Numbered from the stretch's first letter, positions 45,061 through 58,323 are shown. The stretch is 64,000 nt of DNA from Pseudomonas sp. S04 (GCF_009834545.1 NZ_CP019427.1:1398501-1462500); one strand, 5' to 3'. Made by a program: numbers and translations. The notes: generated from the sequence alone by a model not told the origin.

Positions 45061-46080
45061 ATGCTGGTGATGCGCCCTGCGCAAATGGCTGATCTGGGCG
45101 AGGTACAGCGTCTGGCTGCGGACAGCCCGATTGGTGTCACTTCCCTGCCGGATGACGTTGAACGCCTGAGCGACAAGATCGCCGCGAGCGAAGCCTCGTT
45201 CGCCGCCGAAGTCAGCTTCAACGGTGAGGAGAGCTATTTCTTCGTGCTCGAAGACAGCACCACCGGCAAGCTGGTGGGCTGCTCGGCCATCGTTGCCTCG
45301 GCCGGTTATTCGGAACCTTTCTACAGCTTTCGCAATGAAACCTTCGTCCACGCCTCCCGCGAGCTGAAGATCCACAACAAGATCCACGTGCTCTCCCAGT
45401 GCCATGACCTGACCGGCAACAGCTTGCTGACCAGCTTCTACGTGCTGCCGGAGCTGGTGGGTTCGGCCTGGTCGGAACTCAACTCCCGCGGTCGCTTGCT
45501 GTTCGTCGCCAGCCACCCCGAGCGGTTCGCCGATTCGGTGGTGACCGAGATCGTCGGCTACAGCGATGAACAGGGTGACTCACCGTTCTGGGACGCCATC
45601 GGCCGCAATTTCTTTGACCTCAACTACGCCGCCGCCGAACGCCTGTGCGGGCTCAAGAGCCGCACGTTCCTGGCCGAGCTGATGCCGCATTACCCGATCT
45701 ATGTCCCCCTGCTGCCGGACTCCGCTCAAGAAGCGATGGGCCAGGTGCACCCGCGGGCGCAGATCACCTTCGACATCCTGATGCGCGAAGGCTTCGAGAC
45801 CGATCATTACATCGACATCTTCGACGGTGGCCCGACCCTGCACGCGCGCGTCTCGGGGATCCGCTCGATTGCCCAGAGCCGTGTGGTGCCGGTGAAGATC
45901 GGCGAGCCGGTCAAGGGCGCTGGCCGGCAGTACCTGGTGGCCAATGCCCAGTTGCAGGATTACCGCGCGGTCATGCTCGAGTTGGACTACGCGCCGGGCA
46001 AACCGGTGGTCCTGGATCTGGAAGCCGCCGAGGCCCTGGGCGTCGGCGAGGGTGCCAGCGTGCGCCTGGTGGCGGTTTAA
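45061..46080 (+). CDS. aruF: Arginine N-succinyltransferase, alpha subunit
   Basis: A 339-residue AstA-family acyltransferase. It transfers succinyl from succinyl-CoA to the alpha-amino group of arginine (and ornithine), the first step of the AST pathway. The start MLVMRPAQMADLGEV, LSQCHDLTGNSLLTSFYV and GRNFFDLNYAAAERLCG are conserved. Pseudomonas uses a heteromer with AruG, the next gene. AAGGAGTGACACC precedes the ATG. Confidence 0.96.
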   Translation: MLVMRPAQMADLGEVQRLAADSPIGVTSLPDDVERLSDKIAASEASFAAEVSFNGEESYFFVLEDSTTGKLVGCSAIVASAGYSEPFYSFRNETFVHASRELKIHNKIHVLSQCHDLTGNSLLTSFYVLPELVGSAWSELNSRGRLLFVASHPERFADSVVTEIVGYSDEQGDSPFWDAIGRNFFDLNYAAAERLCGLKSRTFLAELMPHYPIYVPLLPDSAQEAMGQVHPRAQITFDILMREGFETDHYIDIFDGGPTLHARVSGIRSIAQSRVVPVKIGEPVKGAGRQYLVANAQLQDYRAVMLELDYAPGKPVVLDLEAAEALGVGEGASVRLVAV

Positions 46081-46159
46081 CGCTTTTACGCCTGATAAAG
46101 GCTGCAGAGCAGCGAGTTTTGCGGGTGGCCGTTACCGGCCGTCCGTTTGAGGAGATAGC

Positions 46160-48651
<2,492 letters not shown>

Positions 48652-48656
48652 TGCCT

Positions 48657-48749
48657 ATCGCTGGCAAGCCAGCTCCCACAGGGTACTGCGTCGATCACAA
48701 AAACTTGTGATCACTGCTGAGCCTGTGGGAGCGGGCTTGCCCGCGATGG
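48657..48749. repeat. REPIN with internal GATCACAA palindrome
   Basis: Two inverted REP copies (48657-48681 and 48722-48749) flank a GATCACAA-AAAC-TTGTGATC hairpin at 48692-48711 between aruD and aruB, so a long structured RNA lies inside the operon. Confidence 0.85.
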
Positions 48750-48785
48750 CCGCACCGCAGCCTAAAAGAATTGTTACCTGAGCCT

Positions 48786-48795
48786 ATAACAACAG
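48786..48795 (+). promoter_or_regulatory. Possible Hfq/Crc motif before aruB
   Basis: ATAACAACAG lies 21 bases before the aruB ATG and 9 bases before its GTGGAG site; it fits an AANAAN pattern loosely. Confidence 0.25.
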
Positions 48796-48815
48796 ATTCT
48801 CGTGGAGCCTCGCTG

Positions 48816-50162
48816 ATGAAATCCTATGAAGTCAATTTCGACGGTCTAGTGGGGCCGACCCATAACTACGGCGGTCTGTCCTTCGGCAACGTTGCGTCCC
48901 AGAGCAACAGCCAGCAGTCTTCCAACCCCAAGGAAGCAGCGCTGCAAGGCCTGGCGAAAATGAAAGCGCTGATGGACATGGGTTTTGTCCAGGGCGTGCT
49001 GGCGCCCCAGGAACGTCCGGATGTCGGCGCATTGCGCAGCCTGGGCTTTAGCGGCACCGATGCCCAAGTGATCGAGCAGGCCGCCAAAGAGGCCATGCCA
49101 CTGTTGGTCGCCAGTTGCTCGGCGTCGAGCATGTGGGTGGCCAACGCCGCCACTGTCAGCCCGAGCGCCGACACCGCCGACGGCCGTGTGCACTTCACCG
49201 CCGCCAACCTCAACTGCAAGTACCACCGCAGCATCGAGCACCCGACCACCAGCCGCGTGCTGGGGGCGATGTTCGCCGACCAGAAGCACTTCGCCCATCA
49301 CGCGGCCTTGCCGGCCGTGGCGCAGTTCGGTGACGAAGGCGCGGCCAACCACACCCGTTTCTGCCGTGACTACGGCGAAGCCGGGGTCGAGTTCTTTGTG
49401 TTCGGTCGCAGTGCGTTCGACCCCCGTTACCCGGCGCCCCAGAAGTACCCGGCGCGCCAGACCCTGGAAGCCTCGCAAGCGGTCGCACGTTTGCACGGCC
49501 TGAGTGATGACGGCGTGGTCTATGCTCAGCAGAACCCGGCGGTGATCGATCAGGGCGTGTTCCACAACGACGTGATTGCGGTGGGTAACGGTGAGGCGCT
49601 GTTCTATCACGAGGACGCCTTCCTCGACACCGAGCAGATGCTGGCTGAACTGTCGGCCAAGCTCGCCAAGCGGGGTGGTCAGTTCAAGGCGATCTGCGTG
49701 CCGCGTGCGCAGGTTTCGGTCGAGGACGCCGTGCGTTCCTACCTGTTCAACAGCCAACTGCTGTCGCAGGCGGACGGTTCGATGTTGCTGATCGTGCCGC
49801 AAGAGTGCCAGAACAACGAACGCGTCTGGCAGTACCTGCAGACCCTGACCAGTTCCGGTGGGCTGATCCGCGAGGTCAAAGTCTTCGACCTCAAGCAGAG
49901 CATGCAGAACGGTGGTGGCCCGGCGTGCCTGCGTCTGCGCGTGGCGTTGAATGAAACCGAGCTGGCGGCCGTCAACCCAGGGGTTATCATGACCGCGCCG
50001 CTGTATGGCACGCTGACCCAGTGGGTTGAAAAGCACTACCGTGACCGCATGACCGAAAACGATCTGGCGGACCCACAATTGTTGCTTGAGTGCCGGGCGG
50101 CACTGGATGAACTGACGCAAATCCTTAAACTGGGCGCGGTTTATCCATTCCAGATCAATTGA
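48816..50162 (+). CDS. aruB: N-succinylarginine dihydrolase
   Basis: A 448-residue AstB-family enzyme that hydrolyses N2-succinylarginine to succinylornithine, carbon dioxide and ammonia. The start [20 protein letters not shown] is diagnostic; catalytic residues lie in the HHAALPAV and [10 protein letters not shown] regions (the C of GGPACLRLR is the nucleophile). GGAG precedes ATG 48816 by eight bases; a longer frame to 48771 is not conserved. Operon position as in PAO1. Confidence 0.96.
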   Translation: MKSYEVNFDGLVGPTHNYGGLSFGNVASQSNSQQSSNPKEAALQGLAKMKALMDMGFVQGVLAPQERPDVGALRSLGFSGTDAQVIEQAAKEAMPLLVASCSASSMWVANAATVSPSADTADGRVHFTAANLNCKYHRSIEHPTTSRVLGAMFADQKHFAHHAALPAVAQFGDEGAANHTRFCRDYGEAGVEFFVFGRSAFDPRYPAPQKYPARQTLEASQAVARLHGLSDDGVVYAQQNPAVIDQGVFHNDVIAVGNGEALFYHEDAFLDTEQMLAELSAKLAKRGGQFKAICVPRAQVSVEDAVRSYLFNSQLLSQADGSMLLIVPQECQNNERVWQYLQTLTSSGGLIREVKVFDLKQSMQNGGGPACLRLRVALNETELAAVNPGVIMTAPLYGTLTQWVEKHYRDRMTENDLADPQLLLECRAALDELTQILKLGAVYPFQIN

Positions 50163-50225
50163 AAGCCCGCGGCCGGCTCCTGATGAGTCGGGCGCGCTGC
50201 TTTATCTCCAGATGAGAGCGAAAAA

Positions 50226-50513
50226 ATGAGCGATACCCTGCAGCTGATCCTTGAAGACACCGACGGCACTCAACTGGAAACCTCCTGCACTCGCGTAGCG
50301 GTGATCTGGCAGGGCAAGGAACTGTGGATCCAGCACGACGGCCGCGGCCAACTGCTGATCGGCGTTGACGTCGAAGAAGGCGATGCCGAATACGCCAACC
50401 TGCTGCTGCGCCCATTGGCGACTAATCTGGTAAGCCTGCAACTGGAAATGGAACCGGCTGAAGTCGGCGACGAAGACCACGTGCATGGCCCGGATTGCAA
50501 TCACGACCATTAA
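50226..50513 (+). CDS. Conserved small protein of the aru operon, His-rich tail
   Basis: A 95-residue protein lying between aruB and aruE, the position of PAO1 PA0900. A beta-rich body with two GQLLIGVDVE-type strands precedes a C terminus HVHGPDCNHDH that could bind a metal such as zinc or nickel. No catalytic motif. Its link to arginine catabolism is only by location. Spacing of 63 and 12 bp to its neighbours supports co-transcription. Confidence 0.85.
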   Translation: MSDTLQLILEDTDGTQLETSCTRVAVIWQGKELWIQHDGRGQLLIGVDVEEGDAEYANLLLRPLATNLVSLQLEMEPAEVGDEDHVHGPDCNHDH

Positions 50514-50525
50514 GGAAATCGTTCT

Positions 50526-51536
50526 ATGCTCGCCCTCGGCAAACTGCTTGAACTGACCCTCGCCGGCCGTGAACCGGCGGAGAAGACTCAACTGACTGTC
50601 GAAGGCGTGCGGATGCGCTGGCTGAGTGAAGGTGCGCTGGAAGTCCGGCCACCGCAAGCTCGCGACAACGGCCTGGACTTGCTGTTGTCGGCCGGCATCC
50701 ACGGCAACGAAACAGCGCCGATCGAGTTGCTCGATCGCCTGTTGCACGACATTGCTCGCGGTGACTTGAAGCCGTGCGCACGCATTCTGTTCCTGTTCGG
50801 CAACCCCGAGGCCATGCGCCGCGGTGAGCGTTTTGTCGAGCAGGATGTCAATCGGCTGTTCAACGGCCGGCATGAATTGAGCAGTGGCTGCGAGGCGCTG
50901 CGCGCCTGTGAACTGGAGCGCCTGGCGGCGAGTTTTTTCAGCTTGCCGGACCGTGAGCGCCTGCACTACGACCTGCATACCGCTATTCGTGGTTCGAAGA
51001 TCGAACAGTTTGCCCTGTACCCCTGGAAAGAAGGCCGCCAGCACTCGCGTCGCGAACTGGCCCGGCTACGGGCGGCAGGCATGGAGGCGGTGCTGTTGCA
51101 GAGCAAGCCGTCGATCGTGTTCAGTTCCTACACCTACGACAAGCTGGGCGCTGAGGCCTTCACCCTGGAGCTGGGCAAGGCCCGGCCATTTGGGCAGAAC
51201 GATGGGGTCAATGTTTCACGCCTGGAAACCCGCCTGAAGCAGATCATCGAGGGCAGCGAGCCGCCCTTGGCAGACGCCGGCCTGGACGGCCTGCAACTGT
51301 TCAGCGTGGCGCGGGAAATCATCAAGCACAGCGATAGCTTCACGCTGAACTTGCCGGCGGACATCGAGAACTTCTCACCGCTGGGCGTGGGTTATGTGCT
51401 GGCTGAAGACATCGCGCAGACGCGCTGGGTCATCGAGGAGGAGGGTGCGCGAATCATCTTCCCCAACCCCAAGGTGAAGAATGGCTTGCGGGCCGGCATC
51501 TTGATTGTGCCAACCACGGGCGAAAACCTGGCCTGA
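50526..51536 (+). CDS. aruE: Succinylglutamate desuccinylase
   Basis: A 336-residue zinc-dependent amidohydrolase of the AstE family. It hydrolyses N-succinylglutamate to succinate and glutamate, the last AST step. Zinc ligands H and E lie in [17 protein letters not shown], the third histidine in [12 protein letters not shown], and the catalytic glutamate region in [21 protein letters not shown] precedes the ATG. Last gene of the operon, followed by a terminator. Confidence 0.95.
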   Translation: MLALGKLLELTLAGREPAEKTQLTVEGVRMRWLSEGALEVRPPQARDNGLDLLLSAGIHGNETAPIELLDRLLHDIARGDLKPCARILFLFGNPEAMRRGERFVEQDVNRLFNGRHELSSGCEALRACELERLAASFFSLPDRERLHYDLHTAIRGSKIEQFALYPWKEGRQHSRRELARLRAAGMEAVLLQSKPSIVFSSYTYDKLGAEAFTLELGKARPFGQNDGVNVSRLETRLKQIIEGSEPPLADAGLDGLQLFSVAREIIKHSDSFTLNLPADIENFSPLGVGYVLAEDIAQTRWVIEEEGARIIFPNPKVKNGLRAGILIVPTTGENLA

Positions 51537-51548
51537 TTCAACCTCTAG

Positions 51549-51583
51549 AACCTGTGGCAGCAAGCATGCTCCCACAGGTTTTT
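51549..51583 (+). terminator. Rho-independent terminator, REP-derived
   Basis: AACCTGTGG-CAGCA and TGCTC-CCACAGGTT pair and are followed by five Ts. It closes the aru operon; the sequence resembles a decayed REP. It also sits 8 bp beyond the ribH2 stop on the other strand. Confidence 0.75.
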
Positions 51584-51590
51584 GCCTGGC

Positions 51591-52100
51591 TTAAACGGCT
51601 ACCGCGCGAGGCTCGTTACGACGCAGTGCGCGGATCTTGTGCAGGGTATCGGCACAGGTCTTCGCCGCTTCCTGGCCCTTGTGCACAAAGTGCTCGAAGA
51701 AGAACTTCTGGTGTTCTTCGCCGGCATGGAAGTGATGGGGCGTCAGGGAGACCGAGAACACCGGCACTTCGGTTTCGAGCTGGACCTGCATCAGGCCACT
51801 GACAACTGCTTGGGCGACGAACTCGTGACGGTAGATGCCGCCATCGACCACCAAGGCGGCCGCGACGATGCCGGCATAACGGCCGGACTTGGCCAGCAGC
51901 TTGGCGTGCAGCGGGATTTCAAAGGCACCGCCGACTTCAAAAAAGTCGATCTCCGATTCCTGATAGCCCTGGGCGATCATCTCGCTGACGAAGCCCTTAC
52001 GGCTCTGGTCAACAATATCCTTGTGCCAGCAGGCCTGGATAAACGCTACGCGCTCGCCCTGATGGTTTTTGCTTTTGCTGTCGATTGCGGTGGGTTGCAT
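51591..52100 (-). CDS. ribH2: Type II 6,7-dimethyl-8-ribityllumazine synthase
   Basis: A 169-residue lumazine synthase, penultimate enzyme of riboflavin synthesis. RVAFIQACWHKDIVDQ begins the fold, and FEVGGAFEIPLHAKLLAKSGRYAGIV and SLTPHHFH are the active-site regions. Its composition and the VVSGLMQVQLETEVPVFSVSLTPHHFH segment fit the decameric type II branch known from rhizobia, a paralogue distinct from the ribH in the rib operon. ATG 52100 is chosen by family; the longer frame runs into the riboswitch. An FMN riboswitch lies 122 bp upstream. Confidence 0.9.
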   Translation of the reverse strand: MQPTAIDSKSKNHQGERVAFIQACWHKDIVDQSRKGFVSEMIAQGYQESEIDFFEVGGAFEIPLHAKLLAKSGRYAGIVAAALVVDGGIYRHEFVAQAVVSGLMQVQLETEVPVFSVSLTPHHFHAGEEHQKFFFEHFVHKGQEAAKTCADTLHKIRALRRNEPRAVAV

Positions 52101-52222
52101 CTGTTCTGACTCCTGTTTGTGTGAAAAACAGGGCGTTATGAATCGAATGGGATTTAAGGGTGCGCAACGGGTAAGCGTGCATTGACTGCACCTCTCCCGT
52201 GGACGGCCCTTTGGCGCCAATC

Positions 52223-52391
52223 CCGTTCTCTCTTCATCCGGACTATGACCGTCGGCCCCGGGATCACACCGGGTCTGCTGACCTTGCCATCATTCACAAC
52301 CAGCGGCTGCGGTGACACCAAGCGCTCGCGGGCTATGCGCATTGCGCGCAATTACCGCCGGTGGGGAGTTGCACCCCGCCCTGAGAACGTT
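52223..52391 (-). promoter_or_regulatory. FMN riboswitch (RFN element)
   Basis: On the minus strand the six-helix RFN element is readable: a 5' AACGTTCTCAGGGCGGGG, CAACTCCCCACCGGCGGTAA, AGCCCGCGAGCGC, GTCAGCAGA, GTGTGATCCCGGGGCCGAC and 3' CCGGATGAAGAGAGAACGG. Ends GTTCTC and GAGAAC pair. It sits upstream of ribH2 in the right orientation, so flavin mononucleotide should repress that gene, with about 120 bases for an expression platform. Confidence 0.93.
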
Positions 52392-52589
52392 TTGCCGACA
52401 GATTGTCTGGCGGCGCAGCGTTTTTAACACATATTTCACAGCTGTGCATTGCTGCTATCTGCTGATTGTCATCGACTTTTTATCGGGCGCCTGCCGCCTT
52501 TTCCTGGCGCAAGGGTTGATTATTGCCCGGCATGCCCGCAGTAATTCACACCTGTAAGGGATTCTCCCCTGTCTACCGAGGCCTGATTC

Positions 52590-53594
52590 ATGAGCGTTAT
52601 CGATCTTCGCAGCGACACCGTCACCCAACCAACCGCAGGGATGCTCGACGCAATGGCCAGGGCGGCCACCGGTGACGATGTCTATGGTGAGGATCCTACG
52701 GTCAATCGACTCGAGGCCGAGCTGGCCGGGCGCCTGGGATTTGCCGCCGCACTGTTCGTGCCGACGGGCACCATGAGCAACCTGCTGGGCTTGATGGCCC
52801 ACTGCGAGCGCGGTGAGGAGTACATCGTCGGCCAACAGGCGCACACCTACAAATACGAAGGCGGTGGCGCCGCGGTGCTGGGCTCGATCCAGCCGCAGCC
52901 ACTGGAGGTCCAGGCTGACGGTTCGCTGGACCTGGCGCAGGTGGCGGCGGCGATCAAGCCGGATGACTTCCACTTCGCCCGTACTCGCCTGCTGGCCCTG
53001 GAAAACACCATGCAAGGCAAAGTGCTGCCGCTGGAGTACCTGGCCCAGGCGCGAAGCTTTACCCAGGCGCATGGCTTGCAGTTGCACCTGGATGGCGCGC
53101 GGTTGTACAACGCGGCGGTCAAGCTGGGGGTGGATGCACGGGTGATCACCAAGCATTTCGACTCGGTGTCAGTGTGCCTGTCCAAAGGCCTGGGCGCGCC
53201 AGTGGGCTCGGTGCTCTGTGGTTCGGTGGAGTTGATCGCCAAGGCGCGGCGATTGCGCAAGATGGTCGGTGGCGGAATGCGCCAAGCCGGCTATCTGGCG
53301 GCGGCCGGCCTGTATGCGCTGGATCATCACGTGCAACGCCTGGCCGAGGACCATGCCAACGCCGAGTACCTGGCGCAAGGTCTGCGTGCGGCGGGTTTTA
53401 CGGTCGAACCGGTGCATACCAACATGGTTTACCTGCAGATCGGCGACAAAGCCGACGCAATCAAGGCTTTTGCTGCAGAGCGGGGCGTCAAGCTCAGCGC
53501 CGCTGCCCGTTTGCGCATGGTTACCCACATGGATGTCGGTCGGGCCCAGATCGACCAGGTAATCGCGACATTCGTCGAGTTTTGCGCTAAATGA
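52590..53594 (+). CDS. ltaE: Low-specificity L-threonine aldolase
   Basis: A 334-residue PLP enzyme that cleaves threonine or allo-threonine to glycine and acetaldehyde. The start [29 protein letters not shown], the PLP lysine in [16 protein letters not shown] and [14 protein letters not shown] are diagnostic. GAGG precedes the ATG. It is divergent from ribH2; the 200 bp between the riboswitch and this start hold its promoter. Confidence 0.95.
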   Translation: MSVIDLRSDTVTQPTAGMLDAMARAATGDDVYGEDPTVNRLEAELAGRLGFAAALFVPTGTMSNLLGLMAHCERGEEYIVGQQAHTYKYEGGGAAVLGSIQPQPLEVQADGSLDLAQVAAAIKPDDFHFARTRLLALENTMQGKVLPLEYLAQARSFTQAHGLQLHLDGARLYNAAVKLGVDARVITKHFDSVSVCLSKGLGAPVGSVLCGSVELIAKARRLRKMVGGGMRQAGYLAAAGLYALDHHVQRLAEDHANAEYLAQGLRAAGFTVEPVHTNMVYLQIGDKADAIKAFAAERGVKLSAAARLRMVTHMDVGRAQIDQVIATFVEFCAK

Positions 53595-53740
53595 TCTTGC
53601 AGGCCGTCCAATTGACGGTTTCTATCGTATAAACACGCTGTACCGCGCGCGCAGGGCCGATATAATGCGGCCCTTTGCCGTCGCTTCGTCCGTTGACGAA
53701 TCGCACAGGCCTTTGGCCGCAGCCTCCGTGGAAGAACCTA

Positions 53741-56359
53741 ATGAAAAGCGCAGAAATCCGTGAAGCCTTCCTTCGCTTCTTCGAAGAGCAAGGCCACACC
53801 CGTGTAGCCTCCAGCTCTTTGATTCCGGGCAACGACCCAACCCTGCTGTTCACTAACGCGGGGATGAACCAGTTCAAGGACTGCTTCCTGGGCCAGGAAA
53901 AGCGCGCGTATACCCGCGCCACCAGCAGCCAGAAGTGCGTACGCGCCGGCGGCAAGAACAGCGACCTGGAAAACGTCGGTTACACCGCCCGTCACCACAC
54001 GTTCTTCGAGATGCTGGGTAACTTCAGCTTCGGCGACTATTTCAAGCACGACGCAATTACTTTCGCCTGGACCTTCCTGACCGGTGTCCTGCAGCTGCCG
54101 AAGGAAAAACTCTGGGTTACCGTCTACGCCTCCGACGATGAAGCGTATGACATCTGGACCCAGCAGATCGGTGTGCCGGTCGAGCGCATGATCCGCATCG
54201 GCGACAACAAGGGCGCGCCTTACGCTTCCGACAACTTCTGGACCATGGGCGATACCGGCCCGTGCGGCCCATGCACCGAGATTTTCTACGATCACGGCGA
54301 CCACATCTGGGGCGGCCCACCGGGTTCGCCGGAAGAAGACGGCGACCGTTACATCGAGATCTGGAACAACGTCTTCATGCAGTTCAACCGCACCGCCGAT
54401 GGCGTGTTGCATCCGTTGCCAGCGCCGTCGGTGGATACCGGCATGGGCCTGGAGCGGATCAGTGCGGTGATGCAGCACGTCAACTCCAACTATGACATCG
54501 ACCTGTTCAAGAACCTGCTCAAAGCCTCGGCTGAAGCAATCGGCTGCGAAAATGGCGATCAGTCTTCGCTCAAAGTGGTTTCCGATCACATCCGTTCCTG
54601 CGGTTTCCTGATTGCCGATGGCGTGCTGCCGTCCAACGAAGGCCGTGGCTACGTGCTGCGCCGGATCATCCGTCGCGCCTGCCGCCACGGTAACAAGCTG
54701 GGCGCCACTGGCAGCTTCTTCTACAAGATCGTCGCGGCGCTGGTGGCCGAGATGGGTGAAGCCTTCCCGGAACTCAAGCAGCAGCAGGCCAATATCGAGC
54801 GCGTGCTCAAGGCCGAGGAAGAGCAGTTCTCCAAGACTCTGGAGCACGGCCTGAAGATTCTCGAGCAGGACCTGGCCGAACTCAAAGGCACCGTAGTGCC
54901 GGGCGACGTGGTGTTCAAGCTGTATGACACCTATGGTTTCCCGATGGACCTGACCGCCGACATCGCCCGCGAGCGCGAGCTGACCATCGACGAAGCCGGT
55001 TTCGAGCGCGAAATGGAAGCCCAGCGCGTGCGTGCACGTTCGGCCAGTTCGTTTGGCCTGGACTACAACACCCTGGTCAAAGTCGACGTGGCCACCGAGT
55101 TCACCGGCTACACCGATACTCGCGGTTCGGCGAAAATCGTTGCCCTGTACAAGAACGGCCAGTCGGTCGACGTATTGAGCGAAGGCGACGAGGGCGTGAT
55201 CGTTCTCAACCAGACCCCGTTCTACGCCGAGTCCGGTGGCCAGGTCGGTGACTGCGGTTACCTGCAGGCCGGTACTGCACGTTTCGACGTGCGCGATACC
55301 ACCAAGACCGGTGGTGCCTTCCTGCACCACGGTGTGCTGGCATCGGGTAGCCTGATCGTTGGTGCGCCGGTTGAGGCCCAGGTGGATGCCGAGGTGCGTC
55401 ACGCTACTGCGTTGAACCACTCGGCGACCCACTTGCTGCACGCAGCCTTGCGCCAGGTGCTGGGCGAGCACGTCCAGCAGAAGGGTTCGTTGGTCGACAG
55501 TCAGCGCCTGCGCTTTGACTTCAGCCACTTCGAAGCCATCAAGCCTGAGCAGATCAAGGCGTTGGAAGAAATCGTCAACGCGCAGATTCGCCAGAACTCG
55601 GCGGTAGAGACTGAAGAAACCGACATCGACACCGCCAAGCAAAAAGGCGCCATGGCGCTGTTCGGCGAAAAGTATGGCGACAGTGTGCGCGTGCTGAGCA
55701 TGGGCGGTGATTTCTCCGTCGAGCTGTGCGGCGGTATCCACGCCAACCGTACTGGCGACATCGGCCTGCTGAAGATCATCAGCGAAGGCGGTGTGGCTTC
55801 GGGCGTACGGCGTATCGAGGCAGTGACTGGCGCAGCAGCGCTGGCCTACCTGAACGCGGCAGAAGAGCAACTCAAGGAAGCGGCCAGCCTGGTCAAGGGC
55901 AGCCGCGACAACCTGATCGACAAGCTGTCGGCTGTGCTTGAGCGCAACCGTCTGCTGGAAAAGCAACTCGAGCAGTTGCAAGCCAAGGCTGCCAGTGCGG
56001 CGGGTGACGACCTGTCGGCCCAGGCCCAGGACGTCAAGGGCGTGAAGGTGCTGGCCGTGCGTCTCGACGGTCAGGATGGCAAGGCGCTGCTGGCGCTGGT
56101 CGATCAGTTGAAGAACAAACTCGGCCGCGCAGTGATCCTGCTCGGCAGTGTCCATGAGGAAAAGGTCGTGCTGGTTGCCGGTGTGACCAAAGACCTGACT
56201 GGCCAACTCAAAGCCGGTGATTTGATGAAGCAAGCCGCTGCGGCAGTGGGCGGGAAGGGCGGTGGTCGTCCGGACATGGCGCAAGGCGGTGGTATTGACG
56301 CTGGCGCACTGGACGCGGCCCTGGCCCTGACCGTACCGTTTGTCGAACAGGGTATTTAA
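53741..56359 (+). CDS. alaS: Alanyl-tRNA synthetase
   Basis: An 872-residue class II synthetase. The catalytic core begins [18 protein letters not shown], and the editing domain has the zinc histidine pair [13 protein letters not shown] and the [13 protein letters not shown] motif. The C-terminal domain has a coiled coil ([15 protein letters not shown]) and a glycine-rich [15 protein letters not shown] end. ATG 53741 is the conserved start; frame upstream not coding. Gene order alaS-lysC-rsmA as in PAO1. Confidence 0.98.
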   Translation: MKSAEIREAFLRFFEEQGHTRVASSSLIPGNDPTLLFTNAGMNQFKDCFLGQEKRAYTRATSSQKCVRAGGKNSDLENVGYTARHHTFFEMLGNFSFGDYFKHDAITFAWTFLTGVLQLPKEKLWVTVYASDDEAYDIWTQQIGVPVERMIRIGDNKGAPYASDNFWTMGDTGPCGPCTEIFYDHGDHIWGGPPGSPEEDGDRYIEIWNNVFMQFNRTADGVLHPLPAPSVDTGMGLERISAVMQHVNSNYDIDLFKNLLKASAEAIGCENGDQSSLKVVSDHIRSCGFLIADGVLPSNEGRGYVLRRIIRRACRHGNKLGATGSFFYKIVAALVAEMGEAFPELKQQQANIERVLKAEEEQFSKTLEHGLKILEQDLAELKGTVVPGDVVFKLYDTYGFPMDLTADIARERELTIDEAGFEREMEAQRVRARSASSFGLDYNTLVKVDVATEFTGYTDTRGSAKIVALYKNGQSVDVLSEGDEGVIVLNQTPFYAESGGQVGDCGYLQAGTARFDVRDTTKTGGAFLHHGVLASGSLIVGAPVEAQVDAEVRHATALNHSATHLLHAALRQVLGEHVQQKGSLVDSQRLRFDFSHFEAIKPEQIKALEEIVNAQIRQNSAVETEETDIDTAKQKGAMALFGEKYGDSVRVLSMGGDFSVELCGGIHANRTGDIGLLKIISEGGVASGVRRIEAVTGAAALAYLNAAEEQLKEAASLVKGSRDNLIDKLSAVLERNRLLEKQLEQLQAKAASAAGDDLSAQAQDVKGVKVLAVRLDGQDGKALLALVDQLKNKLGRAVILLGSVHEEKVVLVAGVTKDLTGQLKAGDLMKQAAAAVGGKGGGRPDMAQGGGIDAGALDAALALTVPFVEQGI

Positions 56360-56449
56360 GGCTGTATGCCGGGCCTCTCGTCTAGTGGTGGGTCCGGCTG
56401 CTGTTTGAGTGACTAATGGGCGCCCTTCATGGGCAGAGGCGGCTTTGAA

Positions 56450-57691
56450 ATGGCTTTGATCGTACAGAAATTTGGAGGCACCTCGGTCGGCACTGTCGAG
56501 AGAATCGAGCAGGTCGCCGACAAGGTTAAGAAATTCCGCGATGCCGGCGATGACCTGGTGGTCGTGCTGTCTGCAATGAGCGGCGAAACCAACCGTCTGA
56601 TCGATCTGGCCAAGCAAATCAGTGGCGATGAGCAACCGGTTCCGCGTGAACTGGATGTAATTGTCTCCACCGGCGAGCAGGTGACGATTGCATTGCTGGC
56701 CATGGCGCTGATCAAGCGCGGCGTGCCAGCGGTGTCGTACACCGGCAACCAGGTGCGGATCCTGACGGACAGCGCGCACAATAAAGCGCGTATCCTGCAG
56801 ATCGATGACCAGAAGATTCGCGGTGACCTGAAGGCTGGCCGCGTGGTTGTGGTGGCCGGTTTCCAGGGCGTCGACGAGCACGGCAACATCACCACCCTGG
56901 GCCGTGGCGGCTCCGACACCACTGGCGTGGCGCTGGCAGCGGCCCTGAAGGCCGATGAATGTCAGATCTATACCGACGTGGACGGGGTGTACACCACCGA
57001 CCCGCGCGTGGTGTCCGTGGCCCAGCGCCTGGACAAGATCACCTTCGAAGAGATGCTGGAAATGGCCAGCCTCGGTTCCAAGGTGCTGCAGATCCGTGCG
57101 GTCGAGTTCGCCGGCAAGTACAACGTCCCGCTGCGCGTACTGCACAGCTTCAAGGAGGGGCCAGGCACCCTCATTACTATTGATGAAGAGGAAACCATGG
57201 AACAGCCGATCATTTCCGGCATCGCTTTCAATCGCGATGAAGCCAAGCTGACCATCCGTGGCGTGCCAGACACCCCGGGCGTGGCATTCAAGATTCTCGG
57301 CCCGATCAGTGCCGGCAATATCGAAGTCGACATGATCGTGCAGAACGTTGCGCACGATAACACCACCGACTTCACCTTCACCGTCCACCGCAATGACTAC
57401 CAGGCGGCCCAGACCGTGCTGGAAAACACCGCTCGCGAGATCGGTGCCCGTGAGGTGGTGGGTGACACCAAGATCGCCAAGGTCTCGATCGTCGGCGTTG
57501 GCATGCGTTCTCACGCAGGTGTTGCCAGCCGCATGTTCGAAGCCCTGGCCAAGGAAACCATCAATATCCAGATGATCTCCACTTCGGAGATCAAGGTGTC
57601 GGTGGTGATCGAAGAGAAGTACCTGGAACTGGCTGTGCGCGCACTGCACACGGCGTTCGAACTGGACGCACCGGCTCGCCAAGGCGAGTGA
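56450..57691 (+). CDS. lysC: Aspartate kinase
   Basis: A 413-residue enzyme that phosphorylates aspartate for lysine, threonine and methionine. The kinase domain starts MALIVQKFGGTSVGTVERI and has GRGGSDTTGVALAAAL; two ACT domains (about 265-410) mediate feedback inhibition. A putative internal start for a beta-like subunit may exist near the ATG of the METPUT-like segment METEP-type region at 57197 (MEQPIISGI), but this is not shown. A strong terminator follows 12 bp after the stop. Confidence 0.96.
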   Translation: MALIVQKFGGTSVGTVERIEQVADKVKKFRDAGDDLVVVLSAMSGETNRLIDLAKQISGDEQPVPRELDVIVSTGEQVTIALLAMALIKRGVPAVSYTGNQVRILTDSAHNKARILQIDDQKIRGDLKAGRVVVVAGFQGVDEHGNITTLGRGGSDTTGVALAAALKADECQIYTDVDGVYTTDPRVVSVAQRLDKITFEEMLEMASLGSKVLQIRAVEFAGKYNVPLRVLHSFKEGPGTLITIDEEETMEQPIISGIAFNRDEAKLTIRGVPDTPGVAFKILGPISAGNIEVDMIVQNVAHDNTTDFTFTVHRNDYQAAQTVLENTAREIGAREVVGDTKIAKVSIVGVGMRSHAGVASRMFEALAKETINIQMISTSEIKVSVVIEEKYLELAVRALHTAFELDAPARQGE

Positions 57692-57703
57692 TGTGGTCCC
57701 GAG

Positions 57704-57734
57704 GGGCGCGGTCTGACCGCGCCCTTTATTTTTT
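57704..57734 (+). terminator. Rho-independent terminator of lysC
   Basis: GGGCGCGG-TCTGA-CCGCGCCC followed by TTTATTTTTT. Confidence 0.92.
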
Positions 57735-57874
57735 GAGTGGCGTGGGCAAGGCTGTTCTTTTGCATGCGCTGGTCAATACTTAAGCGTGTAGAGCTGCGAT
57801 CGTTCCGGTCGCCGTTCGAGCGCTTTTTTTTTGCAGACTGTTGTCCCTGAACTGAAATGCGTAAGGAGAAAGGT

Positions 57875-58063
57875 ATGCTGATTCTGACTCGTCGGTGTGC
57901 AGAAAGCCTGATTATCGGTGATGGCGAAATCACCGTAACCGTGCTCGGCGTCAAAGGAAATCAGGTGCGCATAGGCGTTAACGCACCCAAGGAGGTAGCT
58001 GTACACCGTGAGGAAATCTACCTGCGTATAAAGAAAGAGAAGGACGAAGAACCAAGCCATTAA
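57875..58063 (+). CDS. rsmA: RsmA/CsrA translational regulator
   Basis: A 62-residue RNA-binding dimer. [18 protein letters not shown], the [23 protein letters not shown] strands and the RNA-contact arginine in VHREEI are conserved. It binds GGA motifs in 5' leaders and is titrated by Gac-controlled sRNAs. ATG 57875 follows AAGGAGAAAGGT; an ATG six codons earlier (57857) is discounted. It has its own 183-bp upstream region after the lysC terminator and lies 62 bp before tRNA-Ser. Confidence 0.97.
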   Translation: MLILTRRCAESLIIGDGEITVTVLGVKGNQVRIGVNAPKEVAVHREEIYLRIKKEKDEEPSH

Positions 58064-58125
58064 TTTTTATCGCTTTTTATGTTTGCAAACGGGGAAAAGG
58101 TTGGTTAAGATACGCCCCGTGTTGC

Positions 58126-58216
58126 GGAGAGCTGGCCGAGTGGCCGAAGGCGCTCCCCTGCTAAGGGAGTACACCTCAAAAGGGTGTCGGGGGTTCGAAT
58201 CCCCCGTTCTCCGCCA
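58126..58216 (+). tRNA. tRNA-Ser (anticodon GCT)
   Basis: GGAGAGC pairs with GTTCTCC, there is a long variable arm as expected for serine, the anticodon loop CTGCTAA gives GCT, and CCA is encoded; 91 nt. First of a four-tRNA cluster. Confidence 0.96.
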
Positions 58217-58323
58217 TTATTTGTGTAGAGCGTTGTAATCAGGCTTTTTCGGTAAGTGATTGAAATTACTAGAAAAAGTGCTTGGAAAAAAGATTCGACG
58301 AACTATAATGCGCGGCAACAAAT

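Noticed and set aside
48846..50120. 424-residue minus-strand frame opposite aruB
   Set aside because: Antisense shadow of a clear AstB-family enzyme.
53738..57682. 1,314-residue minus-strand open frame opposite alaS and lysC
   Set aside because: It is the antisense shadow of two unambiguous genes caused by high-GC codon bias; its translation is rich in H, Q and V as such shadows are.
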